DNA of 64,000 nucleotides from an uncultured Pirellulaceae bacterium (lineage in GTDB: Bacteria; Planctomycetota; Planctomycetia; Pirellulales; Pirellulaceae), in contig CALFWR010000021.1 in assembly GCA_937928555.1 (NCBI GenBank), positions 17,863 through 81,862 on the forward strand, given 5' to 3'. Below, piece after piece: positions 17,701 through 24,127 of this stretch (positions are counted from its first letter, which is position 1; the number at the start of each line of letters is the position of its first letter). The notes under the pieces were generated by a model. That model was not told the DNA's origin and did no database searches. It worked only from the letters and a program-made list of their open reading frames with translations. Both the position numbers and the translations under genes were made by a program.

Positions 17701-20681
17701 CCGCCCGAATCCTGAACACCTTCGTTGGCGTCGGCATCGACTGTTTCAATACTGACTGAACCGAAGTCATTGTCTTCGATCTTGACGGTGCCGGTGCGAT
17801 CCGAAGAAATTCCGACAACATTGGCCTGAGCCCCGCTGTCAGAGCGAATCCTCAAAACAGCTTCTTCGATACCCGGACTGTCGGTCAAACCACCTTCGAT
17901 GATCGTGTCTTCGATAGCTGTCAACTGGATATCAATGCTCGTTTCGCCGGCAGGGACGGTGACTGTAACGCGTCCATTGGGAGCCACTGTCAACGGGACA
18001 TCAAAGACTCCAGAGCCCGGTACGGATTCCACCTGCAACGAGTAATCGACGCCGGCAACCGCTTCGCCGTCCACGGTGTCAATCACCACATTCAGATTGG
18101 AAGTCAATTCAGTGTCGAGCGTCACGCGGAACAGGCCCGTATCGCCACCCTTGAACACACCCTGGGCACCGGAGAATACAAAGTCGCCTCCGTTCCCGCC
18201 GTTGTCAGCATTGTCTTCGGTATTGACGCTGATTTCGATGCGATCCAGCACCAGAGTCGGATCAGCTTCGAAAGTGCCTTCGAAATTCGCAGATCCATCG
18301 GGGAATACAACCGAAGGCGCGGCGACGATTGATCCGTCAGTGTAGAAGAAGCGAACGCTAACCGAGGCATCCCCGGCATCCGATGATCCTGCCGTACCAG
18401 TAATGATGACTTCGTCGTACTCATTGTCGAAAACGTCAATGAAGAACACATCCACCACGCCCTGAACAGTTGTTCGAGTTGTTCCACCGCCATCGGTCAG
18501 AACAGAAGCCCCGCTCGGGTCAACCGCAGGGAACGCCAGTGGGCCTTCGGCCGCGTGCTCATCGACGGCTTCGAGTGAAACGACTGCAGCCGTTTCGTTG
18601 TCTTCGATCACAACAGTATCCGCTGCCGGATTAGTGAAGTTCACTTGTTCAGGCGTCTGACCGGCCACCGAAGGACCGTCGATCGTCGCATTGGTGATTT
18701 CGACGGTAAACGTTTCATCGCCTTCGAGCACAAAGTCAGGCACAATATCAATGTCCAACTGAGCCGACGTTTGCCCGGCACCAATGACGATCGTGCCGAC
18801 AAATGCGTTACCCGCCAAGCTGGAAGTGCCATCACCCGGACCATCGGGATCCAAAACAACAAAATCCCCATTTGGGCCAGGGCCGGCAGTCGCAGTCACC
18901 CCTTCGATGCGGAAGTCAATCCTCGTTGGCGTAGTGGTGGCTTGATCAATCGTGAACGTGACCTGAGCCTGAACGATACTGTCGTCATTGGTCGGATCAT
19001 TATCGGAAAGATTGTCTTCCTGTGGGTCCGGATCGTTGATGTTGAAGGTCACAGTCTCGACCCGCGTATCGATCGAGGTACCGCTGGATTGATTCGTGAC
19101 AGGGGCTATTGCGTTGCCCGCGAGGTCGGCTGCTCCGGAAACGTTAACCAGCACATCGGCAAGTTCGATATCGTTATCGACAAGCGTGTAAGTGACGCTC
19201 AAGGTGTCGTTGGCATTACCACCAGTGTTGCTAAACACCGGTGCCGACGGCGCTGTCAAAGTTGCAGCAGCGAGTGCCTGCGGTAGCGCAATGGCGGGGA
19301 TAACGCTTGGGTCAAGCGATTCGTCAAAGACAATCGTCAGCGTAACGGTCCCGGGGATATCTGATTCATCGATGAACGTGTCGCTGAAATCAATGCTCGT
19401 AATCGTTGGCGCAACGGTTTCCTTGATGATGGTGTCTGTCGCGGTCGCGGTGTTTCCCGCGCCGTCAGTCGCAGTAATCGTTGCGGTGATCGGACCATCG
19501 ACGAGCGAGCTTAGATTTTGAGAGCCAGCTCCGTTGCCAACCATAGAAACAGTTATCGTGTTCGTGCCGTCGCTGAAGGTGACCGTTGCAGGACTTGCGT
19601 CCGCATCCAAACCTGCAACAGTGAAATTACCTGGCACTGCTTCAGTGGCATTGATGACACCGTCAACGTCATCGAACGTCACAGACAAATCACTGCCAAC
19701 ATCGGCGGTTGTATCCAGGGTCAGTGGCGGCCCCGCGACGTCAGCGGTGTTGCCCGCACCATCAGTCACAGACAGCGAAGTCGCGATTGGCCCATCGGCA
19801 AGTGTCGAAAGATCGACGGTTCCCGCCGAAGCAAGCGCCGTCACAATCATGCCCGCACTGTCTTCGAACGAAACGATGGCGGCTGCAACAGCAACGTCGG
19901 TATCAATTCCGCTTGTGGAAAAACTAACCGCTGTTGATTCCGCAGCATTGATCGTCGTGTCGGTGACGGACAGGGCAAGGTCAGCACCTACGTCCGCAGT
20001 TGTATCCAAAATCGCACCCTGAACATCAGGAGCGCCCGTTGGTAACCCCGAACCATCCAGCTCTGCTGCTGTAAAACTAACAATGCCATCGGGAGTTCCA
20101 GTGGCATCAATCGCAGGCGATGTAAATGCTCCAGTCCCATCTGCAGTCACGGTGATTGTGCCTGTGATCCCGGGGCCAGAAATGGCGACGTCTGCGCCGG
20201 CAGCTACGCCGTTACCGACAACAGTAAAGCTCGAAACCTCACTGGAGTTAATGATGTTGTCCCCGGCAACGGACAGGATATCAACAGCCAGCATCTGCTT
20301 GGGCTCCATCGCCTCGTAGGTCTTGGCGCTCATGTCGCTCTTGTGCGAACTGCGGGCGGTTTTGCCCTTTTTGCGTTTGCGATTGGTGCGGCGGCCAATG
20401 ATTCCGTGACGTGCCATCGTGACGGCCCGACGCTGTGTCGGGATTGGCTGTGAGAGGCTGCTGAGCAGACCCGTCAAAGCCGCCCAGAAGTAGCGGAAAC
20501 GGCTAATGGTCAGAGGAATGAAACGATTGAAGCAGCGATTCCAGCGTTCGAAGCGATCTTTTCGTTCGCGATACAGGGCCATCCAGTGCCGATTACTCCT
20601 TTGTGCCCGAACCTGTGCCTTTTCTGTACGACGGTTGTAGCGTGATCCAAAATTGGCTTGACGGTTTCTGCGCGCAAACAT
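5757..20681 (-). CDS. Giant secreted Calx-beta repeat protein with YWTD propeller and dockerin
   Basis: One uninterrupted 4974-residue frame. The ATG at 20681 (MFARRNRQANFGS) has GGAGAG 7 bp upstream; a GTG at 20750 has no room for one. Order of regions: a cationic Arg/Lys-rich N-terminus with the LEPR-like export motif MEPKQMLA near residue 125; Ig-like units (TDGAGNT motifs) to about 560; then about twenty Calx-beta units, each opening with a D-x-x-AxE pattern and GQF and closing in DNDxA-like junctions. Between them lie two PPC-like stretches (about 1040-1200 and 2260-2370), a DUF4394-like propeller (about 1945-2115) and an LDL-receptor-type YWTD propeller (about 2465-2695; VYWVDE, IYWVDDG, VYWTNA, VYWTDT). 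Near 4790-4865 is FNVLPGD and a dockerin-type loop, DVDGSGVVNVGD. Probably a calcium-dependent surface adhesin or matrix protein. Very acidic overall, as in the family. Confidence 0.93.
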   Translation of the reverse strand: MFARRNRQANFGSRYNRRTEKAQVRAQRSNRHWMALYRERKDRFERWNRCFNRFIPLTISRFRYFWAALTGLLSSLSQPIPTQRRAVTMARHGIIGRRTNRKRKKGKTARSSHKSDMSAKTYEAMEPKQMLAVDILSVAGDNIINSSEVSSFTVVGNGVAAGADVAISGPGITGTITVTADGTGAFTSPAIDATGTPDGIVSFTAAELDGSGLPTGAPDVQGAILDTTADVGADLALSVTDTTINAAESTAVSFSTSGIDTDVAVAAAIVSFEDSAGMIVTALASAGTVDLSTLADGPIATSLSVTDGAGNTADVAGPPLTLDTTADVGSDLSVTFDDVDGVINATEAVPGNFTVAGLDADASPATVTFSDGTNTITVSMVGNGAGSQNLSSLVDGPITATITATDGAGNTATATDTIIKETVAPTITSIDFSDTFIDESDIPGTVTLTIVFDESLDPSVIPAIALPQALAAATLTAPSAPVFSNTGGNANDTLSVTYTLVDNDIELADVLVNVSGAADLAGNAIAPVTNQSSGTSIDTRVETVTFNINDPDPQEDNLSDNDPTNDDSIVQAQVTFTIDQATTTPTRIDFRIEGVTATAGPGPNGDFVVLDPDGPGDGTSSLAGNAFVGTIVIGAGQTSAQLDIDIVPDFVLEGDETFTVEITNATIDGPSVAGQTPEQVNFTNPAADTVVIEDNETAAVVSLEAVDEHAAEGPLAFPAVDPSGASVLTDGGGTTRTTVQGVVDVFFIDVFDNEYDEVIITGTAGSSDAGDASVSVRFFYTDGSIVAAPSVVFPDGSANFEGTFEADPTLVLDRIEISVNTEDNADNGGNGGDFVFSGAQGVFKGGDTGLFRVTLDTELTSNLNVVIDTVDGEAVAGVDYSLQVESVPGSGVFDVPLTVAPNGRVTVTVPAGETSIDIQLTAIEDTIIEGGLTDSPGIEEAVLRIRSDSGAQANVVGISSDRTGTVKIEDNDFGSVSIETVDADANEGVQDSGGFVVELKTDRTADNPGAPTTSSQDVLVSVDITGDAVPGTDFRATINDNGSNTSLANAQRVDGFFSLQSDPNIQNSTTEAHNTINGSVTGGPAIHYFEVVLYEDGRITADIDGANFNSHLRILNTDSGQLADARFGNNNNAGDAGSSGVQDARIRTDVLDAGTYFIEVSRFRNNANGGSGFPTAQTRTLPLFNGSNYTLHVSISNMDEGVLIPAGQTSTSFNIDPIDDAILEGGTSQSFGSESVNFELTGFERRDPDIRIHEGGEIDEAVVITDNDSGFVNLVANDDQADEDPLFNSNPNDGQFTVSLQRSSTNAAPVTSSIDTVVQFTVSGAADLGDDYELVVSNNGSITSTSVPNVFLLTVPAGQSEVTITVDVNDDTIIEDQESVDLTLDGAIDDAPNSGDWDFTIDNVSSVVTIDDEDASSVTIDGTAFAQEGGQDGVFTVSLDSPHVSDTDTDVIFQLVFPAGVSPSTILADIDLSSILGGDVILFNASTDTTIANSDDLFGLQGVVRIPAFTPSAEINIAALDDLGIENTEFVRVSLEGIYRNQSDSNIEVTTDPELATDVIEVRDNDLAFAQIVAVQDAAEANTDGQFRVNLVDASGNLVTTDIDITVFYDVLNPSSAANPALTNDGVNADYRQLSGEVVILAGSSGADIDVEVFDDFNRPTNESDETVDLQLTSTDALTTQVQVDDSEADTEASITIFDDDEIEVVIEASDPYAREGNDNGQFEIRLTGFSDAPVEVDLGVLLGNGVFADATLGADYNLSGTVVTFAANQGTSEFVDLNVINDAVLEEFVEQAEVGVNSIISSNSGVSLHGDSAVVKIHPDPTVQVQALDPAGTEGGADASFIVHLPFVLDGDGPVFDPDSPLGAQIGTADGDLTVTYKIGGDATNGDDFTLLTGTVTIPAADGYAIINVDITDDNIIEDLERVSIQIESVTAANPNDGDVTVRRDLYSVSPDDEFLRVLNTDVSDNIDFNNDGSTDSSVAITIDGVAVNGGFGLALEPGTHDLYAVVETDDIFRALVIVDPATGIAELVGSLGDDDFRDIEFDGSGALRGVTFGGVLYTINQSTGAISGGIQLADSGQTDSLGFNPVDGVLFHGENETLRDVAGNVVAGTSGGFDFNALAHRENGNFAGNSFFAADNDDSDLDLHVFDDSTSALDAESFLFGDLDHNVESLEFVKTNAFVTISDNDTGFVEVKPSSDGADNLNDDVDAGFDITLRGPDGTTATTSDTDTIVAFEIDNTATPFLGAQTATGTAFQNIDGFPGSGFGGSLFFSPNGASTPHTIINGVDDATYTFTFTVLNDGDLVDIGFDSGSGTIQVFDGVSTSGANSLGIASSVFAAGLDAGTYTIRVVVDDANITTVDSFSLNVAIENHLIADYQLTTATGVDLTPTSTDGSQFQVTIPAGEESVRVVVDTFNDTQIEDLEVVSLWLDSVVDGDEDIHLGFAFFTDNVTGIGGSDGIGRVDIDGTGLEQILNTDALVLGDSDPFGISIDREEGFIYYSGNDPGVQGIFRAQLGFDGRVIAGTAERIVDTSFDPRGIVVAGDFVYWVDEDTSELHRARKDGSGVIEDLLDLPDSVSDLDDLAIDEVNNVIYWVDDGLDRISRANLDGSSIETIVQFSATNPGSPQSIALDVEGGKVYWTNAANDTIQRADLDGSNLQTIASSGTGFPSGIALDLKNDFVYWTDTSPGGAGVETIRRVFFGDLPATGFVALQPSEVVADVSALPGVQNLNHLEIDVRTHLHASVNIVDNDTAVVFVSTDNTLAEALDDTDSDPGQAREPGTSTADHKDIVVSLRDANGNPVTSQSGTTINYVFDSASTATNGEDILTLDGNVFIPAGTSSAALDSLGTNPSVFVIDDSVLEGDETVIVSLDQTSNSAITVVTSADPNYSTDEDTGFVVIVDDESAEVSIDAVDSIAKETNGVDEALNPGVFHIDLTQPSVSDTTVEFRVTTDAEAGDFTLSAPAANDLTLVSPGVYTVVIPGGNFNPGAVITVNVADDSIVEPNEFVRIEVLGTDNSVIGVGASASDTVTIFDNDVAKVIIENNGDATESTQPGASPGEDGQFVVSLVNPLTGQHIESETDTTVRVLLDAASTASFGADFVIPGFVDIVPGPGVLYAGEITFTGNGGIAGSAGSGAYQQFIDVELLAESPGSSTNPLDVGDEYVQLSLDPSFGVATDDRDFDGDMTDADDNDGVVGDLQIELDVAPSSSVSSFTTDGGGSGDDDGLIHFQFDEDNPWEDIYVEGMGMNVARVEINDETFSVSIAATDENAAEPGTGAGDSGQFTITIDNPFQFGDTIVNYVVTGTATTASLGDDISLNPNTTNPQDFADLDGFTGATTFNAGTSSEFTIDGQIVIPAGQSFVLLDVDVIDDLLNEQNIDPETVIVTLTGLDSELTSAVENSSSIVDSTAVFAASNRVLGTDLSATVNIFDNDGGTVTPSVSDGVAIEPDSPGNDGQFTLTLSNPSTTATTVRFTLGGDAVVAPFGTADTATDQGDYVIELAGASGIGGASLTNVGSSATVYDVTFAPGQTEVLIDLVTLDDFIIENDETATLTVNGVQTGSPGITAGGSSSIVIEDTDIGELQLDVLDGIALEDGFGDQNEARYVLRLVDQDDNTQRLASDTDVEVTFAVTGGTAALGADFDFGSIVDTVVIPAFNGIDPDFSLGEDAEATFIVFALDDEIVELTETVEVTTTAVDSGANNPAVVLHSDLAERTGVVSILDDDVATVSISSDAADGADPDAAETDPQGQNDGQFVVLLSEVSSTDTVVRFAVDVSNTEAFYGADFTLNGQAGPFIFGEVTIPAGDLSAPITLDVIDNLTQEDTENVTVELITVPGTNGVGGDQNITIDGAADSATIAIVDNDLPTFTVVNTQANEGDGQITFTIELSQPIDIDVDVFLNLSDGTATGAGSLDASVSNEDFINNDGGTVGNTGTVNFPANGGVSGTDLTRTITIDINDDVFVELDELFTAQLIIDGGSTPTTLSDGREVVILDNQSLGTNFGQALIVDNDTATFTITGIDGNDPTVDEGTNANPYVNNAALTTVSFEITSSNPIDVNVPLTVSFGGGTANGANFNVDGAPGSLQINQTSVPFGTDFDSGSQTVTFNAGQLSQTVHVGVVQDNIVEGGAATTLPSFGVETFVASLNASDSALGDRAHDDSDDSTATIHDRDAGDPTADDGGLTRGGDNDQAVITVVATDDEAAEPTDIPVFNNGVFTITQSNPSSTATVVRFQLSGDAQFAGPDADYSLTAFVSGTTTPVALVNLGGGAYTVEIPGSPGNVEITAVDVVVNVIDDDVTGDADDGDGVLEDDEQVTLTLVSVDSGDPEVSLGSANQSDTVQIDDDDEGQVSVVATDPDAAETDPAGQDDGRFVFFLRDNAGDLTLSDSDTVIEFQVALPTGSSPNTDPINGQANPFNDFTFDSNRGFTFDPTTGIGTITIPAGESDGYLDVNVVDDTLAESAEQVTVTIVDSISNPAGNADIDVDVANDEAVVTIAASDGLKVAITGTSNATEDDSNGTFVFSLLDATGAAVALEAGDTPGDAGIEIFFEIVLTDPITGEEITTADVGSDFQFNDSVIVGVGSSSEILTVDVNEDLLIEGDELISIRITGIQFVQGATPANELLDGEAICFDETIATTTIIDNDTSFAVTNVRVASTEFAPAFSNLIDPTGPVGFQGYSIPTGAGQDDTLPWVNLDTILVTFSEDVDVSTLNLSNFELQGLNDTPDITGLTYDAGSRTVRLELDSVIGSDRVRLEIVDGLASESGSRLNGEFTNGVSGFNTGDNVVGGDFNFDFNVLPGDSTRSADPNTARTTVGDASLVFGSLVGLPFGVNTSNLAFDIYSDVDGSGVVNVGDASAIFGLLVGQPFGFGLPSGGGSSSFSATGGPGNTPFFSSKLQADVDEGSFLTSTSQFDSGSNLGESSGELAGHIEAGDDGKFSQRDSFFEKSATDDGQTDFEFSNNTFKDSIETKLDVSFKK

Positions 20682-21480
20682 TTGCTGTCTCTCCGATGGG
20701 AAGTGAGTCTGTTGGGCCGTAGCCCGAGGTCTTATTCGTTTTGGACTCACCTCCCGGAAGTAAGATCACCTGCTGCTTTTGCCTCACAATAGGTGATCAC
20801 TTTCAGGAAGAGACATTCGCGCTACGCGAACGTATCGATGGCAAGTCGCTCTTCATCACCCGTTTTAGACGAATCCGCTGTGCCACAAAGGAACGTGCCC
20901 GGAACAGTCCATGTGCCGGTCATTCCTTAAGCACAACTCAAACAGAAAAACCCGACAAAACAAACTGGTCGGTACGATCAAAGTACCTGTCAACAATTGC
21001 TTGCGAGCGAATAGCGATCGTTCGCACGATCAAACAAGCCGCCAAGTCATCGCCAGCAGGTTGCCAGCCCGTGCAGCCGTGCTTTGAAATCAAGCGGCAT
21101 GCAATCAACAACAACAAGCACCGAATTCAGCATCCAGTTCGTGCCGGTTGTTTGCCGTCAGTGCGCTGACTCTACTTTCGCCTCTGCCGCACCAAGGAGC
21201 TGCGGTTCGACACAAGAACGCAATTCGTTCTGGTTCGCCTGCCGGGCGAACTGGCCTGGACTCTGGGCTCGTTGCCAGCAGCGAGGGTTACCGATTTCGA
21301 AAACACTGCCAACCTCCGTTTGCTCGCCCTGAAACCAGAACGAACCCTGTTCCGCTTCAGGCGGCCAATCACAACCTACGGTAACCCTGAAGAGCGGCCA
21401 CGCGGTCGGTGTTAACTGCAGCAGCGGTCACCCTGAAACAGCTTTCAGATGCCCTCTGGACACGCAGCGCCGTCTTTTAG
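20682..21480. other. Intergenic region upstream of the giant gene
   Basis: About 800 bp with no credible gene on either strand; short open frames lack family resemblance and ribosome-binding sites. It should contain the giant gene's promoter and 5' leader, with the Shine-Dalgarno GGAGAG at the left edge. I could not identify a convincing promoter or riboswitch. Confidence 0.5.
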
Positions 21481-21667
21481 CCCGGATTATTCACGACGAC
21501 GGGCGTTGATTCTGCGTCTGGCCAACAGGAGCGAGGGAAAGGCTGAATTTCAACAAGAAATTTGAATCATCCAGGAGATGAAAACCACAGCGATCGTTTC
21601 AACGCATCCGAGTCGCGGATCAGTGTCGGAACTGATTCTAACGCCCACGCCTCGTGAATAATCCGGG
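21481..21667 (-). mobile_element. MITE-like inverted-repeat element, subfamily A (copy A2)
   Basis: 187 bp, CCCGG...CCGGG ends, in the same orientation as A1. It is flanked by a perfect 5-bp duplication, TTTAG (21476-21480 and 21668-21672). It sits directly upstream of the XRE-HTH pair and may carry or separate their promoter. Confidence 0.92.
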
Positions 21668-21849
21668 TTTAGATGTATTTACATTTTGACAACCGGACTG
21701 ATTTTTTTCGGCAAATGTCCGGAAAAATGAGCTGTTTTGAAAAAACTTTCACGCTATCGGAATTTTTCTATTCGATGACGTGCCGGAATTGTGTCTTAAG
21801 CAGTGAAGAGCGTTTTATCATCCAAACAACACTACAACGGGATGTACAG

Positions 21850-22485
21850 ATGGGTTATCCGTGCAATACGGGAAACAAGTCGTTTCGGTGCAACGGAGAT
21901 TTGCTTCGTTTTTATCGTGACCGAAAAGGAATGACACAAAATCAGCTGGCCTGCGAGGCCGGCTACTCGGTTCGTCTGGTTGGCAAAGCGGAAGCCGGCC
22001 AGCCGATCCGAATGGAAACAGTTGAGGTTCTTGCCGAGGCGTTGAGCTGTCCCGAGCAGACGATTGGTCCGATCGACTTGATGACCGACCCGGTTGCCTT
22101 GGCAAAGAAATACGTTTCGGCTCAGTCATTGCAGCGGGAACAGTTTGTTGCCCAAGTCGATAACATTCTTTCAGCAAATTTTCAGTTGCACGTCCTTGCT
22201 GACTACAACCGACTTGGCCTGAAGAACATCTACCATGGCGTCGGTGGTTTGAGCGAGTACTATGGTCGCTTGTATCGGTCGCCCAATGGGTTCAGCGGAA
22301 ACGCGGCTGGGATTCAATCACAATTCTTTGCATTGGGCAATGAAGTTTTGGTATGGTTCCAGCCGGATGCTTCGGTTGACCTCAGTGGTGAATTTCTGTT
22401 TCGTTCAACCACCAAACTTCATTTTTCTGGAGGCATGTTGGTGGAACAGGAAGACCGAATTTCAAGTCAAAAGAGTATCGCCTGA
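21850..22485 (+). CDS. XRE-type HTH regulator with C-terminal NTF2/SnoaL-like domain (paralogue 1)
   Basis: Residues about 14-65 form a helix-turn-helix of the XRE/Cro type (LLRFYRDRKGMTQNQLACEAGYSVRLVGKAEAG), followed by a linker and a C-terminal domain of about 120 residues. Its GVGGLSEYYGRLYRS segment and FRSTTKLHFSGGMLVEQEDR ending resemble the SnoaL-like/NTF2 ligand-binding fold. The start was chosen to match its neighbour, which has the same MG...CNG.L.R.YR opening; the frame is open upstream to 21673 without homology. The Shine-Dalgarno is weak. It lies in tandem with paralogue 2, about 210 bp away. Likely a small-molecule-responsive DNA-binding protein; ligand and targets are unknown. 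211 residues. Confidence 0.72.
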   Translation: MGYPCNTGNKSFRCNGDLLRFYRDRKGMTQNQLACEAGYSVRLVGKAEAGQPIRMETVEVLAEALSCPEQTIGPIDLMTDPVALAKKYVSAQSLQREQFVAQVDNILSANFQLHVLADYNRLGLKNIYHGVGGLSEYYGRLYRSPNGFSGNAAGIQSQFFALGNEVLVWFQPDASVDLSGEFLFRSTTKLHFSGGMLVEQEDRISSQKSIA

Positions 22486-22693
22486 TTGATTGGCCTTTGA
22501 CGCCGACCGTGATCAGCCAATGGCCTCCTGGCCTTGCTCCCTGAGCTGTCACACAAAACGCAGCGACAACTTGACTCCCCTCCTTCCCCTTTGACTGCCC
22601 CTCTGCAGTTCCTTCCTCACGCCAGACGCGATGATGAATCGAATGCAAGAACACAGGTACACATTGTCAATACAAACAGGAAACGAGAACGGG

Positions 22694-23344
22694 ATGGGAC
22701 GGCGTAGCCAAAGTAGATCATCAGGGAGTTCGCTTCCCTGCAACGGGCGTCTGATACGGCTCTATCGGGAACGAAAAGGGCTCACTCAAGCCGAACTGGC
22801 ACAGCAATCGGGTTACTCCGTGAGGTTGATTGGGAAAGCGGAGGCTGGCAAGCCGATCAAACTCGATACGATCGAGATTCTTGCCGAAGCGCTTAGCGAC
22901 GCAAATCTGATTTTGAAACCCTGTGACCTTATTTCGGCACCGGCAACGCTTGCCGAAAAGTACGTGCAAGAACTGTTGCAACACCAAGGCAATGTGGTGC
23001 AGGAGATTCGGCACTTCCTTGCCGATGACTTTGAACTGCGGTGCTTTTCGAACGACGAATCACTCGCGATTCAGGGCTTCTATCAGGGTTCGGCGGGGCT
23101 GTCGCAGTATGCGGACAAACTGTTCCGGGTGGTCGAGCTACCCGATGGGATCGACGTTTCGTCATGCTGCAGTCTTTTCCCGGTCGAAGACGATGTCGTT
23201 GTCTGGTATCTGTTCCAACCGCTTCTCAGATCCGAAGTCGATCCCGCGGCCGCCAAAGCCGGACGTTCTGTGAGCCTGACGACGAAGCTTGGTTTCCGCA
23301 ACGGACTTCTTTTGTCCCAGGAAGACCGGATTGTCGTTCATTAA
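22694..23344 (+). CDS. XRE-type HTH regulator with C-terminal NTF2/SnoaL-like domain (paralogue 2)
   Basis: Same architecture as the preceding gene: HTH LIRLYRERKGLTQAELAQQSG followed by GYSVRLIGKAEAGKPIKLDT, then a C-terminal SnoaL-like region with YQGSAGLSQYADKLFR and TTKLGFRNGLLLSQEDR. The HTH region is clearly conserved between the two copies and the ligand domain less so, the pattern expected of a duplicated regulator that has changed its signal. ATG at 22694 follows GGAAACGAGAACGGG; the frame is open further upstream. The stop codon TAA ends exactly at the left end of a MITE-like element. 216 residues. Function is inferred only from fold. Confidence 0.75.
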   Translation: MGRRSQSRSSGSSLPCNGRLIRLYRERKGLTQAELAQQSGYSVRLIGKAEAGKPIKLDTIEILAEALSDANLILKPCDLISAPATLAEKYVQELLQHQGNVVQEIRHFLADDFELRCFSNDESLAIQGFYQGSAGLSQYADKLFRVVELPDGIDVSSCCSLFPVEDDVVVWYLFQPLLRSEVDPAAAKAGRSVSLTTKLGFRNGLLLSQEDRIVVH

Positions 23345-23531
23345 CCCGGATTATTCACGAGGCGTGGGCGTCAGAGTCAGTTCCGACAGTGATCCGAAAC
23401 TCTGACCCGATCAAACGATCACTGTGGTTTTCATCTACCGGATGATTCACATTTCTTGTTGAAATTCAGCGTTTCCCTGACTTCTGTTGGCCAGACGTAG
23501 AATCAACGCCCGTCGTGGTGAATAATTCGGG
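23345..23531 (+). mobile_element. MITE-like inverted-repeat element, subfamily A (copy A3)
   Basis: 187 bp beginning on the base after the stop codon of the upstream HTH gene. Flanks ATTAA and CTTAA match at 4 of 5 positions, a decayed target duplication. Confidence 0.88.
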
Positions 23532-23538
23532 CTTAAAA

Positions 23539-24018
23539 TTAAAACGAAAGCCCCAACTGACGGCACGCTTCGAAGCCTGCCACCGCCACTGCGGAACTCA
23601 GATTGATACTGCGAACATTTTCATGCGTTGGGATTCGCAGCAATTGATGGTCGGGATAGGTGCCGGTCAACGTCGACGGCAAGCCACGCGTCTCGCAGCC
23701 AAACACCAGTGTGTCGCCACGTTCAAATTCGACATCCAGATAACTGCGAGTGGCGAATCGCGAATACAGCCAAACCCTTTCGGACACGGGATTCAGTCGC
23801 TGCAAAAAGTCGTTCCAGTGATCAGCGATTTCCCATTCGAGATGTTGCCAGTAGTCCAGGCCCGCGCGGCGAAGCGATTTTTCGGTAACCTGAAACCCAA
23901 GGGGCCTGATCAACCAGAGTTTGGCCTGTAAGGCGACGCAGGTCCGCCCAACGGCGCCCGTATTGGGCGGAATTTCCGGTTCGTGGAGAACAATATTTAA
24001 CTGCGGTTGGTACTTCAC
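23539..24018 (-). CDS. trmL: tRNA (cytidine(34)-2'-O)-methyltransferase TrmL
   Basis: A minimal SPOUT methyltransferase of 159 residues, the usual length for TrmL, which 2'-O-methylates the wobble base C34/cmnm5U34 of tRNA-Leu using S-adenosylmethionine. The three SPOUT motifs are visible: motif 1 EIPPNTGAVGRTCVAL, motif 2 LVFGCETRGLP and motif 3 (knot) IPTHENVRSINLSSAVAVAG. GTG start (24016-24018). It is divergent from ispG across 109 bp. The motif 3 histidine in IPTHEN, where many relatives have IPM, is a small variant. Confidence 0.93.
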   Translation of the reverse strand: MKYQPQLNIVLHEPEIPPNTGAVGRTCVALQAKLWLIRPLGFQVTEKSLRRAGLDYWQHLEWEIADHWNDFLQRLNPVSERVWLYSRFATRSYLDVEFERGDTLVFGCETRGLPSTLTGTYPDHQLLRIPTHENVRSINLSSAVAVAGFEACRQLGLSF

Positions 24019-24127
24019 GGGGACATTTCTGGCGTGCGAAAGAAGTGCATTGTAGGAAAGCCTCCGTTAAACAAGAATACGTCCGGCAGCATCCTTCCAA
24101 CCCGGCCTATCAACAACCGGCAATTCC

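Noticed and set aside
20741..21169. Plus-strand open frame upstream of the giant gene
   Set aside because: No recognisable domain and no ribosome-binding site; composition resembles non-coding DNA.
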